Assembly (NCBI RefSeq): GCF_009665255.1
Contig: NZ_CP035686.1
Location: forward strand, 1,736,001 to 1,800,000
DNA: 64,000 nucleotides
From: Vibrio metoecus
Lineage (GTDB): Bacteria; Pseudomonadota; Gammaproteobacteria; Enterobacterales; Vibrionaceae
Reading direction: 5' to 3'
The translations under genes and the position numbers were made by a program. This document shows, in pieces, positions 1 through 8,707 of the stretch. The first letter of the stretch is position 1. Every line of letters starts with the position of its first letter. The notes under the pieces were generated by a model. It saw nothing but the letters and a program-made list of their open reading frames with translations. It did no database searches and was not told the origin of the DNA.

Positions 1-160
1 AAGTGACTCATCCTTCTTCAATGCGAATTGGTGTATTGTAACCACCTTGTCACGAAGACTTAAAGCAAATCCTCTTCCCTGTTACATTCTTCGCGAGGTT
101 AACAAGAAAAAACCGCGGTGTATCAATAGGAAGAACCAAGAATAATAAGGAATGTAAGAC

Positions 161-904
161 GTGAATTATTCAGTCTCAGCAGATGCCCTGAAAGAGAAAG
201 TGATTTTAGTAACAGGTGCCGGCGACGGCATCGGTAAACAAGCGGCGATCAGCTTCGCGGCACATGGCGCTACCGTGATCCTCCTCGGTCGCACCGTGAA
301 AAAGCTCGAACAAACTTATGATGCGATTGAAGCTGCAGGTTACCCTACACCCGCCATCGTTCCCCTAGATATGAAAGGCGCGAGCAAACAAAACTATCTG
401 GATATGGTCGATACCATTGAAGAGCAGTTTGGCCGCTTGGATGGCGTTCTACACAACGCAAGCTTGCTTGGTGTGCTTAGCCCTTTTGATCAAATTGGCG
501 AAGACAGCTTCGATGAAGTGATGCAAGTGAACGTGAAAGCACAGTTTCTAATGACTCAAGCACTGCTGCCTTTGCTGCATAAATCGGCCGATGCTCGAAT
601 TGTGTTTACCAGCTCAACCGTAGGCCACATTGGCCGCGCTTTCTGGGCGACTTACGCGATTTCTAAATTCGCCACCGAAGGCATGATGCAAATTCTGGCC
701 GATGAGCTGAGCGACAGCACCATTCGTGTAAATGCAATTAACCCGGGTGGTACTCGTACCGGAATGCGCGCGAAAGCTTACCCAGCGGAAGATGCAGACA
801 AATTAAAAACGCCACTCGACATCATGCCTCTCTATTTGTACCTAATGGCACCAGAAGGCCGTGAAGTTCATGGGCAATGTATCGACGCCCAACCGAAGAA
901 ATAA
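161..904 (+). CDS. yciK: YciK-family short-chain dehydrogenase/reductase
   Basis: A 247-residue classical SDR oxidoreductase, presumably cytoplasmic. The N-terminal Rossmann motif is GAGDGIG (about residues 20-26), followed by an NAS/HNA-type motif (HNASLLG) and the catalytic YAISK near residue 166 with the upstream SST serine. PGGTRTGMR near the C-terminal third is typical of the YciK subfamily, and the whole chain aligns from memory with E. coli YciK. The physiological substrate is not known. The start is GTG, with an AAGGA ribosome-binding site about 9 nt upstream; no better ATG is in frame. It is followed by a strong hairpin terminator, so it is probably a single-gene unit or the end of an operon entering from before the window. 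Confidence 0.9.
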   Translation: MNYSVSADALKEKVILVTGAGDGIGKQAAISFAAHGATVILLGRTVKKLEQTYDAIEAAGYPTPAIVPLDMKGASKQNYLDMVDTIEEQFGRLDGVLHNASLLGVLSPFDQIGEDSFDEVMQVNVKAQFLMTQALLPLLHKSADARIVFTSSTVGHIGRAFWATYAISKFATEGMMQILADELSDSTIRVNAINPGGTRTGMRAKAYPAEDADKLKTPLDIMPLYLYLMAPEGREVHGQCIDAQPKK

Positions 905-935
905 CGCGGCTTAAGTTTAGCTTTCGCTCAAAGAC

Positions 936-967
936 AAACGCCTTGCGAGAAGCAAGGCGTTTTTGTT
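936..967 (+). terminator. Rho-independent terminator after yciK
   Basis: An 8-9 bp stem (ACGCCTTGC / GCAAGGCGT) with a short loop is followed by TTTTGTT on the plus strand. The opposite strand has a weaker T-rich tail, so it may also stop ycgN transcription. Confidence 0.8.
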
Positions 968-994
968 GTCTAACATCATCGATGAGTAAAGCGC

Positions 995-1432
995 TTAATC
1001 TCGGCTCATCAGCACAATGTGATCTTCCCAATCGATCACATCCACTTCATAGACGATTTTACCGCGCACACTTTCATCGGCAGCATGCATGGCGTCTTTC
1101 GAACCGGTCAGCAAAGGATGCCATTCTGGAAGTGTTTGACCATTACCAAGTAAACGGTAAGCGCAAGTATCCGGCAGCCAGTTAAACTCTTCAATCTTGT
1201 CGCGAGTGAGCTTTAAACACTCTTCACCTGAGCTAAAACGATTGGGATAATCTTTACAAGAGCAGGTGTCACTATTGAGCCAGCTACACGCCACATTGGT
1301 GTAGTAGATTTCATCCGTATCTTCATCCATGAGTTTGTGCAGGCAACATTTACCACAGCCATCGCACAGCGATTCCCATTCGGCTTCGGTCATTTGGTCT
1401 AAAGTTTTGCTTTGCCAGAAGGGTGTACTCAT
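995..1432 (-). CDS. ycgN: YcgN family (UPF0260) cysteine-cluster protein
   Basis: A 145-residue protein with the [12 protein letters not shown] motif near residues 23-34 and further cysteines at CSWL, CSCKDY, and CAYRLL. That is the pattern of the UPF0260/YkgJ-like zinc- or iron-chelating family. [11 protein letters not shown] near residue 105 matches the YcgN signature closely. The biochemical function is unknown for the family. The gene lies divergent to another small Cys-cluster gene at 1573, so the two related proteins flank one 140-bp intergenic region. The ATG start gives the usual family length. Confidence 0.85.
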   Translation of the reverse strand: MSTPFWQSKTLDQMTEAEWESLCDGCGKCCLHKLMDEDTDEIYYTNVACSWLNSDTCSCKDYPNRFSSGEECLKLTRDKIEEFNWLPDTCAYRLLGNGQTLPEWHPLLTGSKDAMHAADESVRGKIVYEVDVIDWEDHIVLMSRD

Positions 1433-1572
1433 TGCATTGTCTTACGGTTAATCAATCGGGGGTCGATTTATACTCTTTGCACTGCCAAAGTGCAAGAAAA
1501 GCGCAAGTCAGTGCATCCTATTTGGCTTTCTGTTAGGATGGCCGCCCATTTTTCCAGCGCAAAGAGTTCATA

Positions 1573-1821
1573 ATGGATTGTCGATTAGGCTGCGGTGCTT
1601 GTTGTATCGCACCAAGTATTTCTTCACCCATTCCCGGTATGCCAAATGGCAAACCTGCTGGAGTGCGCTGTGTTCAGCTCAATGACGATAATCTGTGCCA
1701 GCTATTTGGTCGCCCCGAGCGCCCCAAAGTGTGTCACGATTTTAAAGCTTGCCCTGTCGTTTGTGGAAAAACCAACCAACAAGCATTCGATAACTTGACT
1801 GAACTTGAACGGCTAACTTGA
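1573..1821 (+). CDS. Small YkgJ-type cysteine-cluster protein
   Basis: An 82-residue protein beginning MDCRLGCGACC, with the motif GCGACC at residues 6-11 and further Cys at VRCVQL, NLCQLFG, KVCHDF, ACPVVCG. The spacing resembles the CxxCxxCC...C signature of the YkgJ/UPF0153 family of putative zinc/iron-chelating proteins. The segment SSPIPGMPNGKPAG is a conserved family feature. No function is established. The start is ATG, and the ribosome-binding site (GAGTT) is weak. The gene is divergent from ycgN and ends convergently with recR. Confidence 0.8.
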   Translation: MDCRLGCGACCIAPSISSPIPGMPNGKPAGVRCVQLNDDNLCQLFGRPERPKVCHDFKACPVVCGKTNQQAFDNLTELERLT

Positions 1822-1861
1822 GCATGATGCTGATTGAGCCATGCTCATAAGCATCCTAAAC

Positions 1862-1896
1862 CAAGATAAAATAATGCCGCTCGATGAGCGGCATTG
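1862..1896 (-). terminator. Probable terminator after recR
   Basis: A stem AATGCCGCTC / GAGCGGCATT is followed, on the minus strand, by TATTTTAT. The T tract is interrupted, so termination strength is uncertain. Confidence 0.55.
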
Positions 1897-1913
1897 TGAA
1901 TGTAGAGGCTGAG

Positions 1914-2516
1914 TTAAAACAGCTTATGACGACCTAACAGCGAATGCGATAAGGTCGTGCCATCCACCAACTCTAGCTCGCCCCCCACGGGGACACCGTG
2001 GGCAATTCGGCTCGCTGTCACTTGATGTTCACGACACAACTCCGCAATGTATTGCGCAGTGGCTTCACCTTCCACAGTTGGGTTAGTGGCAAGGATCACC
2101 TCACTGATGTCTTTGCGCTGTAGGCGATAATCCAGAGTATCCAAGCCAATATCGCTCGGACCAATACCATCCAGTGGTGACAGGTGACCCATCAGCACAA
2201 AATAGCGACCAGAAAACTGACCGGTTGCTTCCAACGCAGCAATATCTGCCGGACTTTCGACTACACACAACTGACCATTTTCTTTACGTTTCGGGTTGCT
2301 ACAGATGTGGCAAACATCCTGCTCGGTAAAGGTTCGACACTCCTGACAATGACCGATTTCGACCATCGCTTGACTCAGTGCCTCAGCCAGTTGTATACCG
2401 CCTTTACGATCGCGCTGTAACAGATGGAATGCCATACGCTGCGCTGATTTTGGGCCAACGCCCGGCAGGCAGCGTAACGCTTCCATCAAATGTTCCAGCA
2501 TGTGACTGGTACGCAT
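1914..2516 (-). CDS. recR: Recombination mediator protein RecR
   Basis: A 200-residue RecR, which with RecO/RecF loads RecA at single-strand gaps. Near the N-terminus the helix-hairpin-helix [17 protein letters not shown] is seen. The Cys4 zinc finger follows (CQECRTF...CHICSNP, about residues 57-75), then a Toprim domain with [12 protein letters not shown] and [11 protein letters not shown]. Length and sequence match the family along the full chain. It lies 15 bp downstream of ybaB in the same direction, and the dnaX-ybaB-recR order is the one conserved in E. coli, so these are likely co-transcribed. Confidence 0.97.
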   Translation of the reverse strand: MRTSHMLEHLMEALRCLPGVGPKSAQRMAFHLLQRDRKGGIQLAEALSQAMVEIGHCQECRTFTEQDVCHICSNPKRKENGQLCVVESPADIAALEATGQFSGRYFVLMGHLSPLDGIGPSDIGLDTLDYRLQRKDISEVILATNPTVEGEATAQYIAELCREHQVTASRIAHGVPVGGELELVDGTTLSHSLLGRHKLF

Positions 2517-2531
2517 AAATTCAGGCTCAGA

Positions 2532-2861
2532 TTAGAATGGCATCTTCATGCCCGGAGGCAGTTGCATTCCACCGGTGACTGAAGCCATTTTCTCTTTTTG
2601 CGTCTCTTCGATACGACGAGCGGCATCATTGAATGCGGCTGCAATCAAATCTTCCAACATCTCTTTGTCGTCTTCCATCAGACTTTCATCGATGTTGACA
2701 CGGCGTACGCTGTGGCTACCAGTCACTGTCACTTTCACAAGGCCAGCACCGGATTCACCAGTCACTTCCATGTTTGCGATCTCTTCTTGCAGCTTTTGCA
2801 TACGCTCTTGCATTTGTTGGGCTTGCTTCATCAGGTTGCCCATTCCGCCTTTACCAAACAT
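2532..2861 (-). CDS. ybaB: YbaB/EbfC nucleoid-associated protein
   Basis: A 109-residue small DNA-binding protein of the YbaB/EbfC family, which forms dimers with protruding arms and binds DNA. The start was set at [15 protein letters not shown], the conserved family N-terminus, with a GAGATAAAG ribosome-binding site. An upstream in-frame ATG (ending at 2894) would add 11 non-conserved residues and is disfavoured. The N-terminal half is a glutamine-rich helix ([14 protein letters not shown]), followed by the beta section [19 protein letters not shown] and a C-terminal helix with a Met/Pro tail. It sits between dnaX and recR. Confidence 0.93.
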   Translation of the reverse strand: MFGKGGMGNLMKQAQQMQERMQKLQEEIANMEVTGESGAGLVKVTVTGSHSVRRVNIDESLMEDDKEMLEDLIAAAFNDAARRIEETQKEKMASVTGGMQLPPGMKMPF

Positions 2862-2931
2862 CTTTATCTCTCTGGTTATCGTTGAATGTTTCACATAGTG
2901 TGGGGGTGAGACACTTCGGTTTCAACCCCAG

Positions 2932-5025
2932 TTAAATGGGTCGTACGCTGTCGCTATCCAACTGCGCATTAAACCGACGCTCAATAAATTGTACATGCGG
3001 ATCGGTTTGTAAACTGTGGAGTGCCGAAGTGAGCTTCTGCTGATAGAGCCGCTCACGCAGCTCAAGCGGTGTTTCGCCCTCTTGCCCCACGGTAATACTC
3101 AAAGTACAAGATTCGCCAAGCACTTGATTCAATGCCTGTTCTAACTCTTGCTGCGCTTTTTCGTTGTGCAGATGGGCATGACTTGGACGCAGCGTTAGAG
3201 AAATCTGGTCGCCTTGACGAACAAAAGCGGAATTCAGCGCCAATTGCTCGACCATTTTTGCCGTCTGCAAGCGTTGAATCAGAGCTGACCATGCATCTTG
3301 CGCGACCGCTTCTTCGATCAACTTCGCCACCATTTCTGGCGTTTTTTCATGCTCTAACGCTTTTTTCAGCTGAGTCGGTGTGACTTCACTTTTCACCGCG
3401 ACTTCGATGGGTTGCATTGGACGCCATTGATAAATTTCCTCTTCTGGCTCCAGCTCATCTTCATCACTCAGATCTGGCGACACCTGCACTTGCTGTGCTC
3501 GCTGCGCAATACGCTCTAGCGCGGATGCAGGAGTAGCAGATGTCGCGTCAGGCTTTTTTCCGTCCGCACCTTTGTTTTGTACTTCTTGACGCTTAGAGCG
3601 CAGCTGATGACGCAGCCCTGCTAAGGCAGGCATAGTGGTTTGGTTTTGAGCATCCGTATTGGGCACAGCGGTACCCATTGGTGAGTTCATCGAGTTTGCT
3701 TCTTCTCGCTGAACGGCCGGAGCAGCCCTTTCCATCTCAGGCTCCGCAGCCATCATAGGCTGTGCCATAGCATTCGGCATAGCTTGTGCGGGTTGCGACA
3801 CTGGAGGCTGAACTACAGGTTGTGACTGTGGTGTTTGAACTGCTGCTTGAGGTGCAGGGCGAACCATTGGTGCTGGTGAGGCAACTGATGATACTTCCGA
3901 TTGTGCATTGACCGGCGTGATCACACTGGCTAGAGATACACTCGACGGACGAAACGCCATCATGCGCAGCATCAGCATTTCAATGCCAATTCGCGCCGTG
4001 GGTGACAACGGCAAATCTTGTCGCCCTTTCAAAGCAATTTGGTAGTAAAGCTGTACATCTTGCGGCGTTAACACTTTAGCAAGCGACTCGATTCTTGATG
4101 CTTCAGGCACCGATTTATCCAAAGTCGCTGGCAACGCTTGATACATGGCAATGCGATGCAACTGGGTAGAAAGCTGTTGCAATAGGCCATCCCACTCCAC
4201 GCCATTTTGCGCCAGTGTATCGATGCACTCCATCACCGCTTGCGGTGTTTGTTGGCTGATGGCTTGCAATAGATGCAGTGCATGATCCGTGTCTAACGTG
4301 CCCAGCATGTGTGCGACGATGTCACTTTTCACTACACCGTTACCCAACGCAATCGCTTGGTCAGTCAGGCTCAGTGCATCACGCATACTACCGTCAGCGG
4401 CGTGCGCTAACAGATTCAGCGCTTTGCTGTCGCTGGCGATCTGTTCGGCTTGCAGCACTTTATCAAGCTGCTGCTGAATATTTTCAACACTGATCGGTTT
4501 GAGATGGAACTGCAAACAGCGCGACAAGATGGTCACTGGCAGTTTTTGTGGATCTGTAGTTGCCAGCAAAAACTTCACATACTCGGGCGGCTCTTCAAGC
4601 GTTTTGAGCAGCGCATTAAAGCTGTGACGCGAGAGCATGTGTACTTCGTCGATCAGGTAAACCTTGAAGCGTCCACGCGCTGGCTTGTACTGCACGTTAT
4701 CGAGCAGCTCGCGCGTGTCTTCCACTTTGGTGCGTGATGCCGCATCAATTTCTAGCAGATCAACAAAGCGTCCTTGGTCGATTTCTTTACAGGTTGCGCA
4801 CTCACCACAAGGTGTGGCCGTAATTCCGGTTTCGCAGTTGAGCCCTTTCGCAAACAGACGACCTATAGTGGTCTTACCCACACCTCGGGTTCCACTAAAC
4901 AGATACGCATGGTGCAAACGATTTTGCGCCAATGCGTTCTCTAAGGCCGTTAAAACATGGGTTTGTCCGACTACTTCGCTAAATCGTGTCGGACGCCATT
5001 TGCGTGCTAAAGCAAGATAACTCAT
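2932..5025 (-). CDS. dnaX: DNA polymerase III tau subunit (gamma by frameshift)
   Basis: A 697-residue tau protein, the AAA+ motor of the clamp loader and organiser of the replisome. Seen in order: Walker A GTRGVGKTT (residues 45-53), a Cys4 zinc site between about 64 and 79, the Walker B DEVHM, sensor 1 ATTDPQKLP, then the collar domain. A Pro/Gln/Ala-rich linker (about 385-480) and a C-terminal domain that in E. coli binds DnaB and the polymerase complete the protein. An A-AAA-AAG slippery heptamer in the linker (3553-3559) is followed by TGA in the -1 frame, predicting a gamma form of about 492 residues. The gene lies 18 bp downstream of apt and upstream of ybaB-recR, the same order as in E. 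coli. Confidence 0.97.
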   Translation of the reverse strand: MSYLALARKWRPTRFSEVVGQTHVLTALENALAQNRLHHAYLFSGTRGVGKTTIGRLFAKGLNCETGITATPCGECATCKEIDQGRFVDLLEIDAASRTKVEDTRELLDNVQYKPARGRFKVYLIDEVHMLSRHSFNALLKTLEEPPEYVKFLLATTDPQKLPVTILSRCLQFHLKPISVENIQQQLDKVLQAEQIASDSKALNLLAHAADGSMRDALSLTDQAIALGNGVVKSDIVAHMLGTLDTDHALHLLQAISQQTPQAVMECIDTLAQNGVEWDGLLQQLSTQLHRIAMYQALPATLDKSVPEASRIESLAKVLTPQDVQLYYQIALKGRQDLPLSPTARIGIEMLMLRMMAFRPSSVSLASVITPVNAQSEVSSVASPAPMVRPAPQAAVQTPQSQPVVQPPVSQPAQAMPNAMAQPMMAAEPEMERAAPAVQREEANSMNSPMGTAVPNTDAQNQTTMPALAGLRHQLRSKRQEVQNKGADGKKPDATSATPASALERIAQRAQQVQVSPDLSDEDELEPEEEIYQWRPMQPIEVAVKSEVTPTQLKKALEHEKTPEMVAKLIEEAVAQDAWSALIQRLQTAKMVEQLALNSAFVRQGDQISLTLRPSHAHLHNEKAQQELEQALNQVLGESCTLSITVGQEGETPLELRERLYQQKLTSALHSLQTDPHVQFIERRFNAQLDSDSVRPI
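3548..3559 (-). other. dnaX programmed -1 frameshift site
   Basis: On the minus strand the codons GGA AAA AAG CCT GAC contain the heptamer A-AAA-AAG. After a -1 slip the next codons are GCC TGA, so translation stops two codons later. An AAAGGTG Shine-Dalgarno-like element lies about 9 nt upstream. This mirrors the E. coli dnaX arrangement that yields gamma. I did not see a convincing stimulatory stem-loop downstream, only weak G/C pairings. Confidence 0.8.
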
Positions 5026-5043
5026 TCCAATATCCGTTGTCGG

Positions 5044-5589
5044 TTAGTGACCTTCAAATTCACAGATGCTGTAAACCTGCAAGCCTAACCCTTGAAGGCG
5101 CTTATCTCCACCAATTTCTGGCAGATTGATCACGAAGGCTGCGTGCTCAACTTCACCACCCAATTGGCGAATCAGCTTAGTGGTCGCTTCAATCGTACCG
5201 CCAGTTGCCAGTAAGTCGTCAACGACCAACACTTTGTCACCGGTTTTGATCGCATCTACATGAATTTCCAGTGTATCTGTGCCGTATTCCAGTTCATAAG
5301 ATTGTGCAACGGTTTGGCGAGGCAGCTTGCCTGGTTTACGCACAGGAACAAAACCCACGCCCAGTTCTAATGCCAAAGGCGCACCAAACAGGAAGCCACG
5401 CGCTTCTGTACCAACGACCTTGGTAAAACCCATGTCTTTGTACTTATCCACCAGAAGTTGAATCGTCGCTTGATACGCTTTGGCATCTTCTAGCAAGCTG
5501 GTGACATCACGAAACAGAATGCCTTTTTTTGGATAGTCTGGGATGCTTTTGATGCTGGATTTGATCAGAGAAAGAGTTTCAGTTGTCAT
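5044..5589 (-). CDS. apt: Adenine phosphoribosyltransferase
   Basis: A 181-residue purine-salvage enzyme converting adenine plus PRPP to AMP in the cytoplasm. The PRPP-binding motif [13 protein letters not shown] is at about residues 122-134. The substrate loop region [10 protein letters not shown] and the flexible-loop sequence RKPGKLP are also present. The length is typical. The gene is directly upstream of dnaX (18 bp), in the conserved apt-dnaX-ybaB-recR order. A short inverted repeat (AATCACC/GGTGATT, 5612-5628) lies just upstream of its start, in the likely leader. Confidence 0.97.
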   Translation of the reverse strand: MTTETLSLIKSSIKSIPDYPKKGILFRDVTSLLEDAKAYQATIQLLVDKYKDMGFTKVVGTEARGFLFGAPLALELGVGFVPVRKPGKLPRQTVAQSYELEYGTDTLEIHVDAIKTGDKVLVVDDLLATGGTIEATTKLIRQLGGEVEHAAFVINLPEIGGDKRLQGLGLQVYSICEFEGH

Positions 5590-5675
5590 AGTTACGTTAG
5601 CTTCATTTGCTTAATCACCTAAGGTGATTACAGAACAATTCCGGTGCAGGCGATAGCGCGGTATAACCTACACTG

Positions 5676-5704
5676 AAAAAACAAAGCCCACTCGAAGAGT
5701 GGGC
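5676..5704 (-). terminator. Terminator after ybaN
   Basis: An 8-bp stem GCCCACTC/GAGTGGGC is followed on the minus strand by TTTGTTTTTT. It separates the small gene-ybaN unit from apt. Confidence 0.85.
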
Positions 5705-5720
5705 ACACTTCCCGCTAATG

Positions 5721-6119
5721 CTAGTGATTTTCTTGTTGGTTAGCAACCAACTCATGGGTTGGCAGATGGGCAAACCAAGTGATCAGAAGCACAAGCCAGA
5801 TAAACAGCCCAACTTTGAGCCACAGGAGAGACACCATCCAAATCGAAAAGGTAAAGCTCAGTAAGATAAAAACTGTGGCGCGTTTTTTTACCGCTTTGCT
5901 AACGGCACGGTGTTGTTGCCAATTTTGAATGATCGGCCCAAACGTTTCATGCTGATTCAACCAACGGTGGAAACGTGGACTACCGCGTAAGAAACAGGCA
6001 CTAGCGAGTAGGATAAAGGGCGTTGTCGGTAAGAGAGGGAGAAATATGCCCAGTATCCCTAGGCATAGACTCGTCATTCCAATGAAACTGAATAAGAAAC
6101 GTTGTAGGGATGAACGCAT
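5721..6119 (-). CDS. ybaN: YbaN family (DUF454) inner-membrane protein
   Basis: A 132-residue membrane protein of the DUF454/YbaN family; function unknown. There are an N-terminal hydrophobic segment (about 8-40, with the family motif LGILGIFLPLLPTTPF) and two further hydrophobic stretches near residues 85-115. The middle soluble loop has CFLRGSPRFHRWLNQHETFGP, strongly conserved in the family. The start codon overlaps the stop codon of the upstream 43-codon gene (TAATG). No good Shine-Dalgarno sequence lies ahead of it, which suggests translational coupling. A terminator follows at 5676-5704. Confidence 0.88.
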   Translation of the reverse strand: MRSSLQRFLFSFIGMTSLCLGILGIFLPLLPTTPFILLASACFLRGSPRFHRWLNQHETFGPIIQNWQQHRAVSKAVKKRATVFILLSFTFSIWMVSLLWLKVGLFIWLVLLITWFAHLPTHELVANQQENH

Positions 6120-6250
6120 TAAAAGGTGGCGTAACCGTTAAGTACGCGGATCCAAGTTAATGTTGCTGGCAGTGTCGGGATCAGTAAAACCGCGACCACG
6201 CCAAGGAAATAATAGATGTTAAAAGGTTCTTTAAACTCGTGATTTGCCAT
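6119..6250 (-). CDS. 43-residue putative membrane protein upstream of ybaN
   Basis: A short gene encoding MANHEFKEPFNIYYFLGVV... with one hydrophobic segment (about residues 12-35, including VVAVLLIPTLPATLTW) and ending NGYATF. An AGAGAAG ribosome-binding site lies about 7 nt upstream of the ATG. Its TAA overlaps the ybaN ATG by one base, an arrangement that supports real translation. I do not recognise the family. It could be a small inner-membrane partner of YbaN, but that is inference from coupling only. Confidence 0.7.
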   Translation of the reverse strand: MANHEFKEPFNIYYFLGVVAVLLIPTLPATLTWIRVLNGYATF

Positions 6251-6421
6251 TGTAATCTTCTCTTTTGGGTGACTTTACATTGGACCGCTCTACGGCAGCC
6301 TCGTTTGTTTTATGCGCTCAGAACTATAACGAAACCTCGCTGCCACAAACACTGACAATATATAAGGTTATTAGCAACTCGATCTAAAGTTCCAACCACA
6401 CTCACAATTTAGACAGTAAAA

Positions 6422-7513
6422 TCACACCTCACAACCTTGATAGAGATCTAAAGTAAAACTATAAGCGCTCGGCTGGCTCAACGTGATTTGGCAAGCTGAA
6501 CGAATGGGCAAATCTTTGGTAATAAAATTGCGTAGACTGTTATCACCAAGCTGAACGCCAGAAGTGATACGATGTTGCACATAGCCATTTGACCATTGGC
6601 AGTTTAGCCCAGCCGGCAAGAGAGATAATGTTCCACCCGCAACGTCGGCAACGCCAAACAATGCGGAAACTTTACCAATACAGTCAGAGCAACAAATCCC
6701 CCGCTCAATAATCTCAGCCAGATCTTTCAGCTCAACACTGAAATTACGTAAATTACGCACATAGTCATGGAATAAGGCTCGGACCAACAATGTCGATGCA
6801 GCCCCACAATCTTCATGACTTGCTGCATCCACTAAATAAAACACAAACTGCCCGTTCATCAACCAAGCATAGTCAAACACTAGCGGCATCAGTTCAGCCG
6901 ACTGTAACAATCGGTAACTACACTTCCACCCACCTAACTGTGAATCCTTTTCAGGTAAAAGAGCATTGAGTAATTCTCTCGCGGCATTCGGGTTGTCTTT
7001 TAAATGCTGTAAATGCCAGTGCAATTCCTGCTCTTCTGGGATACCTCCTTGCCTATCGGCACCATACCAACAGCTAACAAAATCACGCTGATGTTCGTCA
7101 TTAGCCAATATATTCTCAATAGAATTGGTTAAATGATGATGGTTAGTAATCGGTTTAGGTAGAAAGTCCTTAATTCCAAAGCGTAATGCCTTGGCAACAT
7201 CCGCCATTTCTTCGGTCGCAGAAACCACAATCAACGGTAGGGAGGGATACGCTAAGCTCACTTCTTCCACAAATTCAATGCCATTCAACACTGGCATTGA
7301 TAAGTCACAAAGAATCAAATCTGGCTTGCTATCACGTAACTTGCGCAAGCCATCAAGGCCATTTTCAGCCTCTACGACTTGGTAGCCGTCTTGCTGAAGA
7401 TAACCTCTCGTCATACGTCGGAAAACAGGGTCATCATCGACGAGCAAAATCAGTTTTTCTGCTACTCGCTGATCTTCAACTTCACTGGTATCCGGGATGT
7501 GAGATTTAAACAT
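6422..7513 (-). CDS. rssB: RssB-like response regulator (sigma-S adaptor homologue)
   Basis: A 363-residue protein with an N-terminal receiver domain (LVDDDPVF, phospho-acceptor D70 in PDLILCDLSMP, conserved SATEEMADVAKALRFG and the KP motif). A C-terminal degenerate PP2C-like domain follows, with YLVDAASHEDCGAASTLLVRALF and LSLLPAGLNCQW. Both halves align from memory with E. coli RssB, the ClpXP adaptor that delivers sigma-S for degradation. That role is inferred here. GTG and ATG codons lie upstream (ends 7528 and 7519). The ATG ending at 7513 was chosen because a GAGG motif lies 9 nt before it. It is divergent from aphB across about 245 bp. Confidence 0.8.
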   Translation of the reverse strand: MFKSHIPDTSEVEDQRVAEKLILLVDDDPVFRRMTRGYLQQDGYQVVEAENGLDGLRKLRDSKPDLILCDLSMPVLNGIEFVEEVSLAYPSLPLIVVSATEEMADVAKALRFGIKDFLPKPITNHHHLTNSIENILANDEHQRDFVSCWYGADRQGGIPEEQELHWHLQHLKDNPNAARELLNALLPEKDSQLGGWKCSYRLLQSAELMPLVFDYAWLMNGQFVFYLVDAASHEDCGAASTLLVRALFHDYVRNLRNFSVELKDLAEIIERGICCSDCIGKVSALFGVADVAGGTLSLLPAGLNCQWSNGYVQHRITSGVQLGDNSLRNFITKDLPIRSACQITLSQPSAYSFTLDLYQGCEV

Positions 7514-7759
7514 AAACATCGACCTCACTGATAAACATCAGCGCACAAGTTATCACTAACTTGCTACGGAGAAATGGATTATTGACTAGTTAAAAAATAG
7601 CTCTGAAATAGACTTTACACAAACCATGGTACCCAAAAATCGTTCTATCACTAGATGTATGGTTTTCAGCAAATCATCATACAAGTTGACATCACGCAAA
7701 ATTTAACAGCTTATATATGTATAAATTAGCCATAGTTGCAACATAATGTGTCAGAAACG

Positions 7760-8635
7760 ATGAAACTAGATGACCTAAACCTCTTTCGACTGGTTGTCGA
7801 AAATGGAAGCTATACCTCAACTTCAAAAAAAACCATGATTCCGGTGGCCACCATCACTCGGCGTATCCAAGCTTTAGAGGACTCGCTGAATCTTAGGTTA
7901 CTCAATCGTCACGCACGTAAACTGACGCTAACCGAGGCGGGTGAACGCTTTTATAAAGACTGCTCTCCGCTCCTCGAGCGACTTGCGTCAATGACAGAAG
8001 AAATCACTGATGAATGCCGCGGTGCTTCAGGTCGAATTCGGATCTCAGCGCCATCAAACCTCACCAAACGTATGATGATGCCGATGTTCAACGCGTTTAT
8101 GGAGAAATACCCCGACATCCATATCGAACTGATGATGAGCAATCAAGCTGACGATCTCGACCCTACCGAATGGGATGTGATTTTCCGCGTTGGGCCACAG
8201 CGCGATTCAAGCCTGATTGCACGTAAAATTGGAGAAGTGAAAGATATTTTGGTGGCAAGCCCAAGCTACTTGGCCAATCATCCCCAACCCACTCACGCAG
8301 AAGAGTTGCACCAACATCAACTGCTCAAGGGGTATCCGCTACTTAAATGGCAACTGACGAACAGCCAAGGGGAAACCATCGTCAACACGGATCGTGGCCG
8401 TTTTCAAGCCAGTGCGTTGAATGTGGTACGCAGTGCATGCTCAGAGGGGTTAGGCATCACACTGATGCCGGATGTGATGTTGCGTGAGTTCTTGGGTGAT
8501 GGCAGCTTAGTCCAAGTGCTTTCGGACTGGAGCTCTAACCCACGCGACATTTACATGTTGTATAACCACAAAGATCATCAACCAGAGAAAGTACGTCTGT
8601 TTATTGATTTTGTGATTGGCTATCACCTGCAATAA
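7760..8635 (+). CDS. aphB: LysR-type virulence activator AphB
   Basis: A 291-residue LysR regulator that matches V. cholerae AphB, which activates tcpPH together with AphA and responds to low oxygen and pH. The N-terminal winged HTH is at about 1-60 (LNLFRLVVENGSYTSTSKK...ITRRIQALE), and the effector domain begins near 90. N100 and the cysteine at residue 227 are present. The latter becomes residue 235 if the upstream in-frame ATG at 7736 is used, which agrees with the published C235 redox-switch numbering as I remember it. The ATG at 7760 fits the LysR family start (MKLDDLNLF). A bidirectional terminator follows. Confidence 0.92.
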   Translation: MKLDDLNLFRLVVENGSYTSTSKKTMIPVATITRRIQALEDSLNLRLLNRHARKLTLTEAGERFYKDCSPLLERLASMTEEITDECRGASGRIRISAPSNLTKRMMMPMFNAFMEKYPDIHIELMMSNQADDLDPTEWDVIFRVGPQRDSSLIARKIGEVKDILVASPSYLANHPQPTHAEELHQHQLLKGYPLLKWQLTNSQGETIVNTDRGRFQASALNVVRSACSEGLGITLMPDVMLREFLGDGSLVQVLSDWSSNPRDIYMLYNHKDHQPEKVRLFIDFVIGYHLQ

Positions 8636-8667
8636 ACCACACAGCTCTATTGTTCGAGCTTTCAAAC

Positions 8668-8696
8668 AGAAAAAGGGCTTCGCGCCCTTTTTCTTA
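8668..8696. terminator. Bidirectional terminator between aphB and nitroreductase gene
   Basis: A symmetric stem AAAAAGGGC/GCGCCCTTTTT has an A tract on one side and a T tract on the other, so it can end both convergent transcripts. Confidence 0.85.
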
Positions 8697-8707
8697 GAAT
8701 CTCGTAT

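Noticed and set aside
877..1185. A 102-codon plus-strand frame after yciK
   Set aside because: It crosses the yciK terminator and is antisense to the conserved ycgN gene.
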